Origin: an uncultured Clostridia bacterium
GTDB lineage: Bacteria > Bacillota > Clostridia > Saccharofermentanales > Saccharofermentanaceae
Assembly: GCA_946407705.1 (NCBI GenBank)
Contig: CAMJPC010000008.1
Coordinates: forward strand, 51,566 to 115,565
DNA: 64,000 nt
Reading direction: 5' to 3'
In this document: positions 9,349-19,963 of the stretch, piece after piece
Layout of the letters: every line of letters starts with the position of its first letter
How positions within the stretch are numbered: position 1 is the first letter of the stretch
Notes under the pieces: model-generated
The model's database searches: none
What the model was told of the DNA's origin: nothing
The model's input: the letters and a program-made list of their open reading frames with translations, nothing else
Program-made: the position numbers and the translations under genes

Positions 9349-10167
9349 ATGAAAAAAGTTATCTATTGCTTCAGCGGAACGGGAAACAGTTTGCGGGCTG
9401 CAAGGATCATGGCAGATGAGCTGAAGGATACCCAGATAGTAAATGTCAGAAAGGATCCTTCAGAATACAGCGCAGAGGATGCAGGAGTAATTGGTTTGGT
9501 GTGTCCCGTTTACGAGTGGGATATACCGGGAAGAATGAAAGCTTTTATCTCAGCGCTTAATATAAACCCAAATGCCTATATTTTTATGGTTGCCACATAT
9601 ATCGCTGTTCACGGAAAAGCATTTGAGACCGTGGAGAATATTCTTTTATCAAAAGGTGCTCATCTCAGTTATGCGCGTGCGATCAGGTGCGTTGCAAGCC
9701 AATGCATTGCTTATCCGCCTTTTCCGCCCGAGAAGCTTATGCTCCCGCTGATGGAGAAAAGCATGGTGAAGGCAGCCCGTGAAATATCGAAAAGGAAACT
9801 CAGGAAGTATCCGCATATGTCTCCCATAATGAGAAAACTGTTCCCAAAGATGATGGTTCCGTATCTTAATGTCGAGCATGAATACGACAAAGGTTTTTAT
9901 ACAGACAGCAGATGTACCGGATGCTCGACTTGCGCAAGAGTCTGTCCCACAAAAAACATAACGATCGAAAACGGACGGCCGAATTGGAATCACTATTGTC
10001 ACGGATGCAATGCCTGCGTGGTCTATTGTCCGGCCAAAGCGATACAGTTTAAGACGCCTGAAGCATACGTGGCACTCGGAACAATGATATCAAAGAAACT
10101 GGGATTGCCTGAGAAGAGAAAGCGTTACCATAACCCGCACATCAAAGCACGTGATCTGATGGATTGA
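9349..10167 (+). CDS. EFR1-type flavodoxin/ferredoxin fusion protein
   Basis: A 272-residue redox protein. The N-terminal flavodoxin-like domain begins CFSGTGNSLRAARIMADEL, the FMN phosphate loop. The C-terminal part carries two [4Fe-4S] motifs, CTGCSTCARVCP and CHGCNACVVYCP (about residues 187-230). Such fusions move electrons in anaerobes; the partner is not known. ATG at 9349 is set by the AGAGGAGGAAAT site; the earlier GTG at 9325 lies inside the operator palindrome. Expression is probably governed by the divergent TetR gene. Confidence 0.88.
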   Translation: MKKVIYCFSGTGNSLRAARIMADELKDTQIVNVRKDPSEYSAEDAGVIGLVCPVYEWDIPGRMKAFISALNINPNAYIFMVATYIAVHGKAFETVENILLSKGAHLSYARAIRCVASQCIAYPPFPPEKLMLPLMEKSMVKAAREISKRKLRKYPHMSPIMRKLFPKMMVPYLNVEHEYDKGFYTDSRCTGCSTCARVCPTKNITIENGRPNWNHYCHGCNACVVYCPAKAIQFKTPEAYVALGTMISKKLGLPEKRKRYHNPHIKARDLMD

Positions 10168-10192
10168 CGTATTTCTTATGAGTTTGAGGCGA

Positions 10193-11083
10193 TCAGACAA
10201 AGATCTCTACAACGGATGCTTCAGGGATCGATCTGAGCCTTATCGGAAGCGCGTTGCAGCCCAGACCGCGTGTGATGAACATTGAGATGCCTTCGTGCTC
10301 GAAAACGCCCTCTATGACTTCCTGACGCGGAAGTTCACCTGAACGCAGCTTAACGAATTCCAAATGGAAGGGGAGCTTTAACTGGCCGCCGTGAAAGTGG
10401 CCGCTGAGCATAAAGTCCACATGCTCATCCTTTTCGAAATGAAGGATCGAGTCGGGATTGTGGGCAAGAAGGACAGATACGCAGTCTGAAGGGACGGGAG
10501 GCACCTTATTCCATACGCGCTTTTTCCTTCCGGAATCGTCTGTGCCGCACAGCATGATCTGTTTTCCCGTGGCATGTGAAGTAAACGGGATCATCTCGTT
10601 CTCGACTGAAATAAAATGGCATTTACGGTCAGAGGGATCGAATTCGAGATCGTGATTGCCAGTGACGCCGTAAAAGGGAATGCCGAGTTCATCACAGGCA
10701 TCTGATATCTTCTTCAGATAGGCAAGGCCTTTATCTTTGCTGGTGTAGCTGTTGCAGATGTCACCGCCGAAAACGACGGCATCGAGCGGATTGTTATGGT
10801 GTGCGTCACGGATTGCTGAGATAAGGCGTTCCGGCTTTATCATGCAGAGCTCTGCGTGAAGATCGGAGAAGAAGAACAGGCGGAGGCCGGGTTTATTATT
10901 TGAAAGAGATGATGAAGAAACTTTCTTGAAGCCGGGATCCTTTGCCGCAGGACTCATCCTGACTGTGTTGACGTCGAGTATGTGCGGTTCGATGAATGCC
11001 CATACCGTGATTATCAGCGCCGCGAGAAGCAGCAACGACAATACGATTATCAGGATAAGTATGCCCAATGGCAGTTCTTTCAC
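10193..11083 (-). CDS. Membrane-anchored metallophosphoesterase
   Basis: 296 residues. An N-terminal membrane segment (about 5-30) is followed by a calcineurin-like phosphoesterase domain with all five motifs in order: FFSDLHAEL, VVFGGDI, GVTGNHDLEF, LLAHNPD and MLSGHFHGGQL. It resembles YaeI/YkuE phosphodiesterases, which act on lipid or cell-envelope phosphodiesters. The substrate cannot be told from sequence. A single gene unit facing the EFR1 gene tail to tail. Confidence 0.9.
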   Translation of the reverse strand: MKELPLGILILIIVLSLLLLAALIITVWAFIEPHILDVNTVRMSPAAKDPGFKKVSSSSLSNNKPGLRLFFFSDLHAELCMIKPERLISAIRDAHHNNPLDAVVFGGDICNSYTSKDKGLAYLKKISDACDELGIPFYGVTGNHDLEFDPSDRKCHFISVENEMIPFTSHATGKQIMLCGTDDSGRKKRVWNKVPPVPSDCVSVLLAHNPDSILHFEKDEHVDFMLSGHFHGGQLKLPFHLEFVKLRSGELPRQEVIEGVFEHEGISMFITRGLGCNALPIRLRSIPEASVVEIFV

Positions 11084-11212
11084 TTGAATCTCCTTATTTA
11101 TTGTTTTAATTTATATGTATATTCTTTTTAATTATAATATACACAGGGCAATCCTGTGATATAATCCTACATTATAGATATTAAAACCTTTTAACATAAG
11201 GAGGGTGAACAA

Positions 11213-11455
11213 ATGCCTAAGACAGAGATTACTTACGAGATCATCGAGCAGATCGGCATCCTTAAGGAGAACAAGTCCGGCTGGCAGCGTGAGGTCAACA
11301 TCGTCAAGTGGAACAACGGTAAGCCGAAGCTTGACATCCGTGACTGGGGCCCGGACCATCAGAAGGTCGGTAAGGGCATCTCGCTTGATTTCGAGGAGTA
11401 CAGCACGCTTAAAGCATTTTTCGAGGACGGGGATTTCTCGAAGCTGGACGTCTGA
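11213..11455 (+). CDS. YdbC/PC4-like protein
   Basis: 80 residues matching the bacterial PC4 (p15)-like YdbC family: EIIEQIGILKENKSGWQREV, then NIVKWNNGKPKLDIRDWGPD, and a C-terminal LDFEEYSTLKAFFE helix. Family members bind single-stranded DNA as dimers and are linked to transcription or replication. A strong AAGGAGGGTG site lies upstream of ATG 11213. It is a single gene or the first of a run leading to ligA. Confidence 0.9.
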   Translation: MPKTEITYEIIEQIGILKENKSGWQREVNIVKWNNGKPKLDIRDWGPDHQKVGKGISLDFEEYSTLKAFFEDGDFSKLDV

Positions 11456-11492
11456 TTTCAGCCGGGATATTTCCGGTTCATACTGATTAATT

Positions 11493-12122
11493 ATGAGAAG
11501 CAACGAACGCGCGGGAATTGTCAGCGTTATCATGCTCTTTTTGTGGGGGACTCTGTTGACAGAGCCCTTCCATATTTTTGTGGATTATATTGCCGGTGCT
11601 GCCAGGCTCTCTATCAGGGGTCTTGGCGGCAAGGAGATCATATCCTCACTTGCCGAATATGGAATCCTCCTCCTGGTCATGGTACTCATGCAGAAGCTGA
11701 TAAACACCAAACTGGAGACATACATGCCTTGTGCGGCCGCCATCGTAAGCACGGTCGCGTTCTGCTTTAAATCAGTGACTGACGGGCATATCGACCTTAA
11801 GAAGGGAATATCGCTTGCCGTCAGCGTCGCAGTGGTAATGCTGCTTTACATCATCAAGAATGAAAGCCTTCTCAAATGGGCTGCAGCGGTCTATACGTAC
11901 AGCATTTCGACTGCACTTGTCACTGCGCTTATATTTGTCCCGCTCTCGAAAATGAACGGCACGCTGGACAAGATCCTTTACATTACACGCTACAACGGAG
12001 TAAACATTACAGGCGCTTTTGCCGGCATTGCAGGGCTGCCTGAGATCGTCTGGGGATTATTCTTTGCCATTGTTGCATCTTTCCCGATAATCTTTTTCGC
12101 TACGAAGAAAGGAAAGGCTTGA
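11493..12122 (+). CDS. Multi-pass membrane protein, unknown function
   Basis: 209 residues with about six hydrophobic segments (starting at residues 8, 50, 78, 102, 130 and 178). No family is recognised. The start ATG at 11493 has only a weak upstream site. It ends 3 bases before ligA, suggesting the two are co-transcribed, but its role need not be related to DNA repair. Confidence 0.65.
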   Translation: MRSNERAGIVSVIMLFLWGTLLTEPFHIFVDYIAGAARLSIRGLGGKEIISSLAEYGILLLVMVLMQKLINTKLETYMPCAAAIVSTVAFCFKSVTDGHIDLKKGISLAVSVAVVMLLYIIKNESLLKWAAAVYTYSISTALVTALIFVPLSKMNGTLDKILYITRYNGVNITGAFAGIAGLPEIVWGLFFAIVASFPIIFFATKKGKA

Positions 12123-14177
<2,055 letters not shown>

Positions 14178-14178
14178 T

Positions 14179-14787
14179 ATGAGCATTTCAGAAGAGAAAA
14201 AAGCCATCAGGAAAGAGATCAGACGCCGCCGCATGGAACTTGATGACGAGTTCCTTTCTTATGTTGACGGCATCCTGCCCGATGAGGTTTTCGGTCTCGA
14301 TGACGATGACTTCAAAGCAAGGCTCAAGTCCGCGAAAAGGATTGCTCTCTACAGGGCAACAGGCGGTGAAGTCCCCTGTGACAAGCTCGCCCTGAAGCTG
14401 ATGAATAAAGGCAAGAGCTGCTGTTTTCCCAGGATAGAAGGGGAGAATATGGTGTTCTGTGACTGCAGGAGCCTTGATGACAAGTCCTTTGAGACAGGCG
14501 CATTCGGAATCAAAGAACCCGTTAAGGAACTCATGCCGGTTGATCCTGAGGCCATCGATATTGTTGTGTTGCCGGCAGTCGCTTATAATGAGGAAGGTAC
14601 AAGGCTCGGACAGGGCAAAGGTTATTACGACCGTTTCTATGCAGGCATCAAGGGCAAAAAGCCTTTCCTGCTCGGAATCTGCTACGACTTTCAGATCAGT
14701 TCCGAAATACCTGTTGAAGAGCATGACATAACCGCGGACGTCATAGTCGCTATTGCGACCGCGGAAGACGATGACGAAGAGGAATAA
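14179..14787 (+). CDS. 5-formyltetrahydrofolate cyclo-ligase
   Basis: Converts 5-formyl-THF to 5,10-methenyl-THF with ATP in one-carbon metabolism. 203 residues with the N-terminal KKAIRKEIRRRR helix, the FPRIEG loop and the signature RLGQGKGYYDRFY (about 148-160). ATG at 14179 is the likely start; the GTG at 14170 overlaps the ligA stop. The C-terminus ends in an acidic tail (EDDDEEE). It is translationally close to ligA. Confidence 0.92.
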   Translation: MSISEEKKAIRKEIRRRRMELDDEFLSYVDGILPDEVFGLDDDDFKARLKSAKRIALYRATGGEVPCDKLALKLMNKGKSCCFPRIEGENMVFCDCRSLDDKSFETGAFGIKEPVKELMPVDPEAIDIVVLPAVAYNEEGTRLGQGKGYYDRFYAGIKGKKPFLLGICYDFQISSEIPVEEHDITADVIVAIATAEDDDEEE

Positions 14788-14792
14788 GACAG

Positions 14793-15224
14793 ATGCGCTA
14801 TTTCCTGGTTAATCTTGCGATACATTCAGTCATTCTCGGTGCGCTGATAATGATGGTCCTGATCACGGCTTCGCGCAACAAAAAGAGAAAGACCAAGAGC
14901 GTCGTCTTCTATTTTCTGCCGCTGGCATTCGCAGTCCTCGCCATAGTTGACTTGGTCATGATCACAGGGCCCAGGCTTATGGATATCAGCAACATCGCGA
15001 GCAGGAGCTACTATTACGATACCGGAGTCATCACTGAAGTATCGTTCATGAAGAACTATTTCATCGTTGACGGCAAGTGCTATTTCATGAATCCGTTAAG
15101 GTTCAAGGCTAAGGTGGGTGATACCGTGCGTATCAAGCACACACACTATTCGCTCTTCACGGCCGAGGTTATCGACATAACCAATCCTGAAGCAAACCCC
15201 ACTGAAACAACGGAAGCCAAGTAA
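14793..15224 (+). CDS. Small membrane protein with extracytoplasmic domain, unknown
   Basis: 143 residues: two membrane segments (about 5-27 and 38-60) and then a small beta-rich domain of about 75 residues containing YYYDTGVITEVSFMKNYFIV. The domain pattern (a Gly-Asp-x-V-x-I turn near residue 110) suggests an OB- or SH3-like barrel. It lies 5 bases after the cyclo-ligase gene and is probably in the same operon. No function can be assigned. Confidence 0.65.
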   Translation: MRYFLVNLAIHSVILGALIMMVLITASRNKKRKTKSVVFYFLPLAFAVLAIVDLVMITGPRLMDISNIASRSYYYDTGVITEVSFMKNYFIVDGKCYFMNPLRFKAKVGDTVRIKHTHYSLFTAEVIDITNPEANPTETTEAK

Positions 15225-15358
15225 AGTCTCAACAGTTCCAAAAGTACCGATTTTTCTCAAAGAGTCGCATTTTCGGCCCGTTTTTTTGCAGGTGGAACAA
15301 TTCGCCCCCACAAACCGTTTTTGCCGTTATAAACTGCAGAAAAGGAGGTGACGATCAC

Positions 15359-15898
15359 ATGGCAGAACATATTCGGGAATATAGCGGCGGCATAGAGATG
15401 GCTGTGGTTTGCAGCGATCTGAGCCTGCTGGAGAACATTAACGCTCTGCTCAGCGAGACGGGAGTCATCGGCATACGCGGAGAGAACGGCGTGGTCCATT
15501 ACATCATAGACGGAAGGAATAACCGTACGAGGGCTTCCGCCGCGGTTACAGCGCTGGTCAGCGGCAACGCGAAAAGCAATCTGGACGAAGACTTTTTTGA
15601 TGCATGCTTAAAGAGCGTATTCAAGGAATTCGGGCTTGATATGTCGCTCATCGGCACGGCAGTCCTTTTCGATGCCGTTAAGACCATATATCTTTCAGGC
15701 GCGAAGATCCCCGTGAACATGAAGACTGTATATATGTCTGCAGCCAAGACCTACAAGATGACCTTCTCACAGATAGAGAGGGATGTCAGATACGCGGTGA
15801 AGAACAGTTCGTATTCGGGTATGAGGAGCAGGTTCATACTTCAGAGCCTGGTAACCAGAACCGGGAGACGACTTAAGTTCGGTGCGGAAGGACCATGA
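15359..15898 (+). CDS. Spo0A C-terminal-like DNA-binding protein, no receiver domain
   Basis: 180 residues. The C-terminal half (about 85-165) resembles the sigma-A-activating DNA-binding domain of Spo0A: an FKEFGLDMSLIGTAVLFDAV stretch, then a KTVYMSAAKTYKMTFSQIER and DVRYAVKNSS recognition region. The N-terminal half has no phospho-acceptor receiver pattern (no conserved acidic pocket or lysine), so it is not an ordinary Spo0A. A very strong AAAGGAGGTGA site precedes ATG 15359. It might be a Spo0A-derived regulator responding to another signal; this is inference. Confidence 0.72.
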   Translation: MAEHIREYSGGIEMAVVCSDLSLLENINALLSETGVIGIRGENGVVHYIIDGRNNRTRASAAVTALVSGNAKSNLDEDFFDACLKSVFKEFGLDMSLIGTAVLFDAVKTIYLSGAKIPVNMKTVYMSAAKTYKMTFSQIERDVRYAVKNSSYSGMRSRFILQSLVTRTGRRLKFGAEGP

Positions 15899-15912
15899 TG
15901 ATCCAAGCAGAC

Positions 15913-15945
15913 AAAAAAGAACGACCGGCTTTTGCCGATCGTTCT
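15913..15945 (-). terminator. Terminator of the HU gene
   Basis: AGAACGA-C-CGGC (15918-15929), TTTT loop, GCCG-A-TCGTTCT (15934-15945). Read on the minus strand the stem is followed by a T run (A run on the plus strand at 15913-15918), so it serves the minus-strand HU gene. It also lies just behind the plus-strand Spo0A-C-like gene. Confidence 0.82.
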
Positions 15946-15977
15946 CTGTGATTATAGCTTAATCAACTAAGAAGCAA

Positions 15978-16274
15978 TTACTTCTTCTTTCCACCCTTCT
16001 TGGTGTTGACCTTATCCTTGAGGGACTTGCCAGCCTTGAATGTAGGAACTGTAGAAGCAGCGATCTTGATTGTAGCGCCTGTAGCAGGGTTACGGCCGCT
16101 GCGTGCAGCGAGCTTCTTTGTCTTGAATGTGCCGAAACCAACAAGAACAACCTTGTCGTTCTTAACAAGAGCACCCTCGATTGCGTTGAGAGTAGCCTTG
16201 AGGGCAGCCTCTGCGTCCTTCTTGGAAAGACCGGACTCAGCAGCGATTGCGTCGATAAGCTGTGACTTATTCAT
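15978..16274 (-). CDS. HU family DNA-binding protein
   Basis: A 98-residue histone-like protein: MNKSQLIDAIAAESGLSKKD at the start, GFGTFKTKKLAARSGRNPAT around the DNA-binding arm, and a lysine-rich tail (KDKVNTKKGGKKK). It bends and compacts DNA as a dimer. AGGAGGAAAATAAC precedes the ATG, and a textbook promoter lies 47 bases upstream. The lysine-rich tail is a mild extension over the usual 90 residues. Confidence 0.96.
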   Translation of the reverse strand: MNKSQLIDAIAAESGLSKKDAEAALKATLNAIEGALVKNDKVVLVGFGTFKTKKLAARSGRNPATGATIKIAASTVPTFKAGKSLKDKVNTKKGGKKK

Positions 16275-16320
16275 GTTATTTTCCTCCTAAATAGCCGTAA
16301 ACGACCTTTATTGCAAGCAT

Positions 16321-16349
16321 ATTATTGCCTTAAAACAAAGCGTTGTCAA
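16321..16349 (-). promoter_or_regulatory. Sigma-A promoter of the HU gene
   Basis: On the minus strand TTGACA (16349-16344) and AATAAT (16326-16321) are separated by 17 bases, matching the vegetative consensus at 10 of 12 positions or better. Confidence 0.75.
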
Positions 16350-16481
16350 GCATTTTAGGGCGTTTGGACAAGAATTTATCAAAAAAATTTACTACAATAC
16401 AATATATTGTGTTGATGAATGACAAAAGGCGTTCCGTAGTGTATTCTTGTACTGCTTAATATAAATATAGGAGGCCTTACA

Positions 16482-16685
16482 ATGGTTGTTACAAAAGATA
16501 CTATAATCGGTGATGTTGTTAACGTTGATGAGGGTATTGCCCCCATCCTCATGTCCGCTGGACTTCACTGCCTTGGCTGCGCTATGGCATCAGGAGAGAC
16601 CATAGAGGAAGCATGCATGGTTCACGGCATGGACTGCGATGCTCTCGTTGAGGAACTCAATAACTATCTTCAGTCTCTCGGCTGA
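16482..16685 (+). CDS. DUF1858 domain protein
   Basis: 67 residues with the family signature: an N-terminal TIIGDVVNVDEGIAPILM segment, then HCLGCAMASGETIEEACMVHG with the paired cysteines. DUF1858 proteins are small cytoplasmic proteins of anaerobes with a possible redox or metal role through the CxxC. A TATAGGAGG site precedes it. It is followed at zero distance by the opposing stop codon of the histidine kinase gene. Confidence 0.9.
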   Translation: MVVTKDTIIGDVVNVDEGIAPILMSAGLHCLGCAMASGETIEEACMVHGMDCDALVEELNNYLQSLG

Positions 16686-18908
16686 TCAGTAGGTAGCTTT
16701 GAAGACCACCTCAAAGGTGGTGCCTACGCCTATTTTGCTCTTTACGGTGATCTTGGCCTCGTGTTTATCGCAGATCAGTTTGACGATAGCGAGGCCCAAG
16801 CCCGTACCTTTAATGTTCATTCCCGAATTCTTTGCTCTGTAGAAGCGGTCGAATATACGGGAAAGACTGTCTTCCGGAATTCCAATACCGTTATCTGATA
16901 CCGTTACGTGGATCTTCTGCTTATCCATTGGCAGATCCGCGCCGGTTCTCCATGCCTTGATGGAGATGAGGGCTTCTTCACCCGTATAGTTGATCGAATT
17001 GGATACCAGGTTCTCGAAAATGCGTGAAAGCTTACGCGGGTCGCCCTTTACGATGAGAGCGTCATCTTCGGGGATATCAAGCGTGATGTGCTTTTTCGTG
17101 CCCTCGAGATCCATTGAATACATCATGGTGACCTCATCTAACATCTCGCAGAGTGAAACGTCCGAGAATATGAATTCCGCGTCGCTTGCTTCCATTCTGG
17201 TAAGTTCCATGATGTCTGATACGATCCTCTCCATCTGCTCGGATCTTCTTACGATGTTTGTAAGATAGCCGGCTCTCTGCTCGGGACTTAATCTGTCGCC
17301 TGAAGAGAGCATGAGCTCAGCATATCCGCGGATGGCGGTGATAGGGGTCCTCAGGTCGTGAGATACGTTTGAAAGGACGTTCTTACGCGCCTGTTCGCCT
17401 TCCATGAGCTTCTTGTTCGTCTCGACAAGGTCACGGTTGATCTCTGAGATGTACTGCGTCTTTTCGCGCACCTGGCGCTTAAGGTTGTCAGAGTCTCTGA
17501 CGAGCATCCTTCTCTGGTTGATGTATCTTGATACGAAGATGATCTCGACCGCGAGAACGAAGAGGATGTAGAGGACGCTGTAAGTGGGGAGCAGGTAGAT
17601 CGCCGTCTCATCCAGCAATACCGACAGGTAAAGGATGTAGAAGACGAAGCTCAAAGACATGGCGACCAAAAGCTGGTTCGGATTCTTGCTCCTGAACAGC
17701 AGGATGTCCTTAAGGATATTCGCGGATATTACGATGAGTCCGAAGCATATGGCCGAGAATACCGGCGTGATGAGTCCGAACACAAAATCGAAGATCAGGT
17801 ATGCGATGAAGAGCAGGACACCTGCAACAAGGACAATATGGTGGTCTATGTTAAGGAATCTGACGTGTGACCTGTGTGACTTGCCATAGCCTAAAACGCT
17901 GCTGTTTATCACGTAAGCGGATACTGCTGAGGCTATGATCAGAAGGAATCTGAAGATGGCTCTGTAGTGCGCATCAAGTGAGATGAACCTGCAGTCGATC
18001 AGGTAATAGATGAATATCGAAGTGAAGGCGATGATGAAAGACAGAAGCAAAGGACTGTCTTTGAAATTGCTGCTGATGAGGTTGGCACCTGCGAAAATGC
18101 CTACTATGTAGAGCATTACCATGATGGCGAAATGTCCGCCGATGCAAGCCGTTCTAAGGCTTACGGAAGCGCGGTTCTGAAGGATGGGGTATGAGATGAT
18201 GCCCGGATTGGTAACCTTTTTTGAGCAGGAAACGACGATCGTGAGATCGATCCTTCCGTTCTCTGGAACGAGCACACAGTAATCGGCGAAAGCGCGTGTG
18301 TTGAAGTACGGGGTCATGTTGCCGATGATTCCGACGAATTCGCCGTTGCAGTAAACGCGAGCCGTTCCGTTGATGTGATAGAAGGAAAGATAAAGCGCAT
18401 CGATCGAGGGATCGCATTCGAACGAGTTGGTATAAGCGACGGAGCGGTTCAGTGCGCCGTCGATCGAGTAATCCTTATATTCGACGGGTCCTATCCTGTT
18501 GAACCACTGGGCATTGGACTCGAAATCGTACCAGCCGTGCCAACTGTCCGAAATGGTTACATCCTCGGCATGCAGGAGATCCTGATAGACGGCGTTGGGA
18601 CCTGTGGGTGTTCTCGCGATCGCATCGTAAGGTGAGATATTCGGAACGAAATCCCAGTGTTCGTAGATGTAAGTGGAGCAGGCTCTGGTCTGCGAGAGAT
18701 GTTCGGGGATCTTAAATGCGCGTGTCTCCGAATCGTATTCCGAAGGGATTCCCGTTTGGCTGCTGAGCGAACTGAGTGAGACTGCACACGCGATCACCGC
18801 GATCATGAGGACAATGAAGGTAACGAGCGCAAAATTCAGAGTCTTTCTGCGTTCCCTGTCGAATTCCAGAAAATGTATGGCTTTTTTACTGTGCCTGTAC
18901 TGGGGCAT
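16686..18908 (-). CDS. Seven-transmembrane sensor histidine kinase
   Basis: 740 residues. After an N-terminal membrane segment (about 26-48) comes an extracytoplasmic region of about 200 residues with a jelly-roll-like pattern (LYLSFYHINGTARVYCNGEF), then about seven membrane helices (roughly 255-460), a coiled linker, HisKA with VSHDLRTPITAIRGY, and HATPase with NLVSNSINYTG, DNGIGIP and GTGLGLAIVK. This is the 7TMR-DISM-type layout seen in carbohydrate or stress sensors. GAGGATAAACG precedes ATG 18908. Its probable partner is the response regulator encoded upstream. Confidence 0.93.
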   Translation of the reverse strand: MPQYRHSKKAIHFLEFDRERRKTLNFALVTFIVLMIAVIACAVSLSSLSSQTGIPSEYDSETRAFKIPEHLSQTRACSTYIYEHWDFVPNISPYDAIARTPTGPNAVYQDLLHAEDVTISDSWHGWYDFESNAQWFNRIGPVEYKDYSIDGALNRSVAYTNSFECDPSIDALYLSFYHINGTARVYCNGEFVGIIGNMTPYFNTRAFADYCVLVPENGRIDLTIVVSCSKKVTNPGIISYPILQNRASVSLRTACIGGHFAIMVMLYIVGIFAGANLISSNFKDSPLLLSFIIAFTSIFIYYLIDCRFISLDAHYRAIFRFLLIIASAVSAYVINSSVLGYGKSHRSHVRFLNIDHHIVLVAGVLLFIAYLIFDFVFGLITPVFSAICFGLIVISANILKDILLFRSKNPNQLLVAMSLSFVFYILYLSVLLDETAIYLLPTYSVLYILFVLAVEIIFVSRYINQRRMLVRDSDNLKRQVREKTQYISEINRDLVETNKKLMEGEQARKNVLSNVSHDLRTPITAIRGYAELMLSSGDRLSPEQRAGYLTNIVRRSEQMERIVSDIMELTRMEASDAEFIFSDVSLCEMLDEVTMMYSMDLEGTKKHITLDIPEDDALIVKGDPRKLSRIFENLVSNSINYTGEEALISIKAWRTGADLPMDKQKIHVTVSDNGIGIPEDSLSRIFDRFYRAKNSGMNIKGTGLGLAIVKLICDKHEAKITVKSKIGVGTTFEVVFKATY

Positions 18909-18940
18909 CGTTTATCCTCGAATCTGACTGATTATTGCCG

Positions 18941-18973
18941 AAAAACCCCGGGAAAACCTATGTCTGCCCGGGG
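18941..18973 (-). terminator. Intercistronic terminator between response regulator and kinase
   Basis: On the minus strand CCCCGGG (18973-18967) and CCCGGGG (18952-18946) form a stem with a 14-base loop, followed by TTTTT. It lies between the regulator and kinase genes, so kinase messages would be made only by read-through, or by a further promoter I cannot see. Confidence 0.75.
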
Positions 18974-19020
18974 CTTCTTTGCCTTTGCGGTTAAGCCCTG
19001 AACAAAGGGCTGTCACGAAA

Positions 19021-19731
19021 TCAGTACTGGGTATTCATACTGTTCTTGACCGGGGGATATGCGAATGAATATCCGATTCCCCATTCGGTCTTAACGAACG
19101 TGATCTCCGGTGCGATCTTCTCCATCTTCTTTCTGAGATAGGAGATGTTAACCATTACGAGATGGTTGTCACACGGTGAATCGTCACCCCATACGTGGGA
19201 ATAGATCCTTGTGAAAGGAACGATTACGTTCGGTGTCTCTGCGAGCAGGCAGAGGATGTCGAACTCACGGTTCGTAAGATGCAGAGGCTTATCCTTGAGG
19301 GTAACCTCGCGTGTCTTGATGTTGATCTTGAGCGGCGGATACTCAACGAGGAATCCTTCACTCTTCATATTACGCTTGATGTGAACGTTGATACGGAGAC
19401 TGAGCTCGGGAAGGGAATAAGGCTTGGTGATGTAATCGTCAGCGCCAACCTTGAATCCTTTGATGACATCTTCCTGCTGGTCCTTAGCGGTAAGGAAGAT
19501 GATGGGGCAGTCGGTGAACGTCCTAAGCTTGGGAGCGAGATCGAATGCTGATCCGTCAGGGAGCATTACGTCGAGAACAATGCATGCGAAATTGTGAACC
19601 TTAACCTTCTCGATTGCTTCCGCGCAGGAAGTTGCTGTAACGACTTCGTATCCTTCGCCGACAAGGAAGTCATGATTGAGTGTCAGGATATCGTTGTCAT
19701 CATCAACGAGAAATACCTTTTGTTTTGCCAT
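19021..19731 (-). CDS. OmpR/PhoB family response regulator
   Basis: 236 residues. The receiver domain has the acidic pair in VFLVDDDNDI, the phospho-acceptor Asp in CIVLDVMLPDG, and Lys in DDYITKPYSLPE. The DNA-binding winged helix has LTNREFDILCLLAETPN and NHLVMVNISYLRKKM. ATG at 19731 (MAKQKVF) has GGAGG upstream; the TTG at 19746 overlaps that site. Partner of the 7TM kinase encoded downstream on the same strand. Confidence 0.95.
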   Translation of the reverse strand: MAKQKVFLVDDDNDILTLNHDFLVGEGYEVVTATSCAEAIEKVKVHNFACIVLDVMLPDGSAFDLAPKLRTFTDCPIIFLTAKDQQEDVIKGFKVGADDYITKPYSLPELSLRINVHIKRNMKSEGFLVEYPPLKINIKTREVTLKDKPLHLTNREFDILCLLAETPNVIVPFTRIYSHVWGDDSPCDNHLVMVNISYLRKKMEKIAPEITFVKTEWGIGYSFAYPPVKNSMNTQY

Positions 19732-19812
19732 TACAAATACCTCCAATCACAGTTTAGTCCGGCAAACACATAACCTTTGCCGAATGGGTTTTTACAAATT
19801 TGGATATTTTTG

Positions 19813-19841
19813 ATAATTACACGAATATTATATACCGTCAA
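19813..19841 (-). promoter_or_regulatory. Candidate promoter of the response regulator gene
   Basis: On the minus strand TTGACG (19841-19836) and AATTAT (19818-19813) are 17 bases apart, in a very AT-rich 220-bp intergenic region shared with the divergent dinB gene. A competing TATAAT lies in the spacer. Confidence 0.35.
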
Positions 19842-19963
19842 ACGCAAAAATGCACACGATTTAAATAAGTTTTATGAGAAAAAATCAAATTTTATATTTA
19901 AGCCTTTATATATAAGGACTTGCGTTTATAGAAAATATGTTCGGTTAGTAGTATCATTACCCT

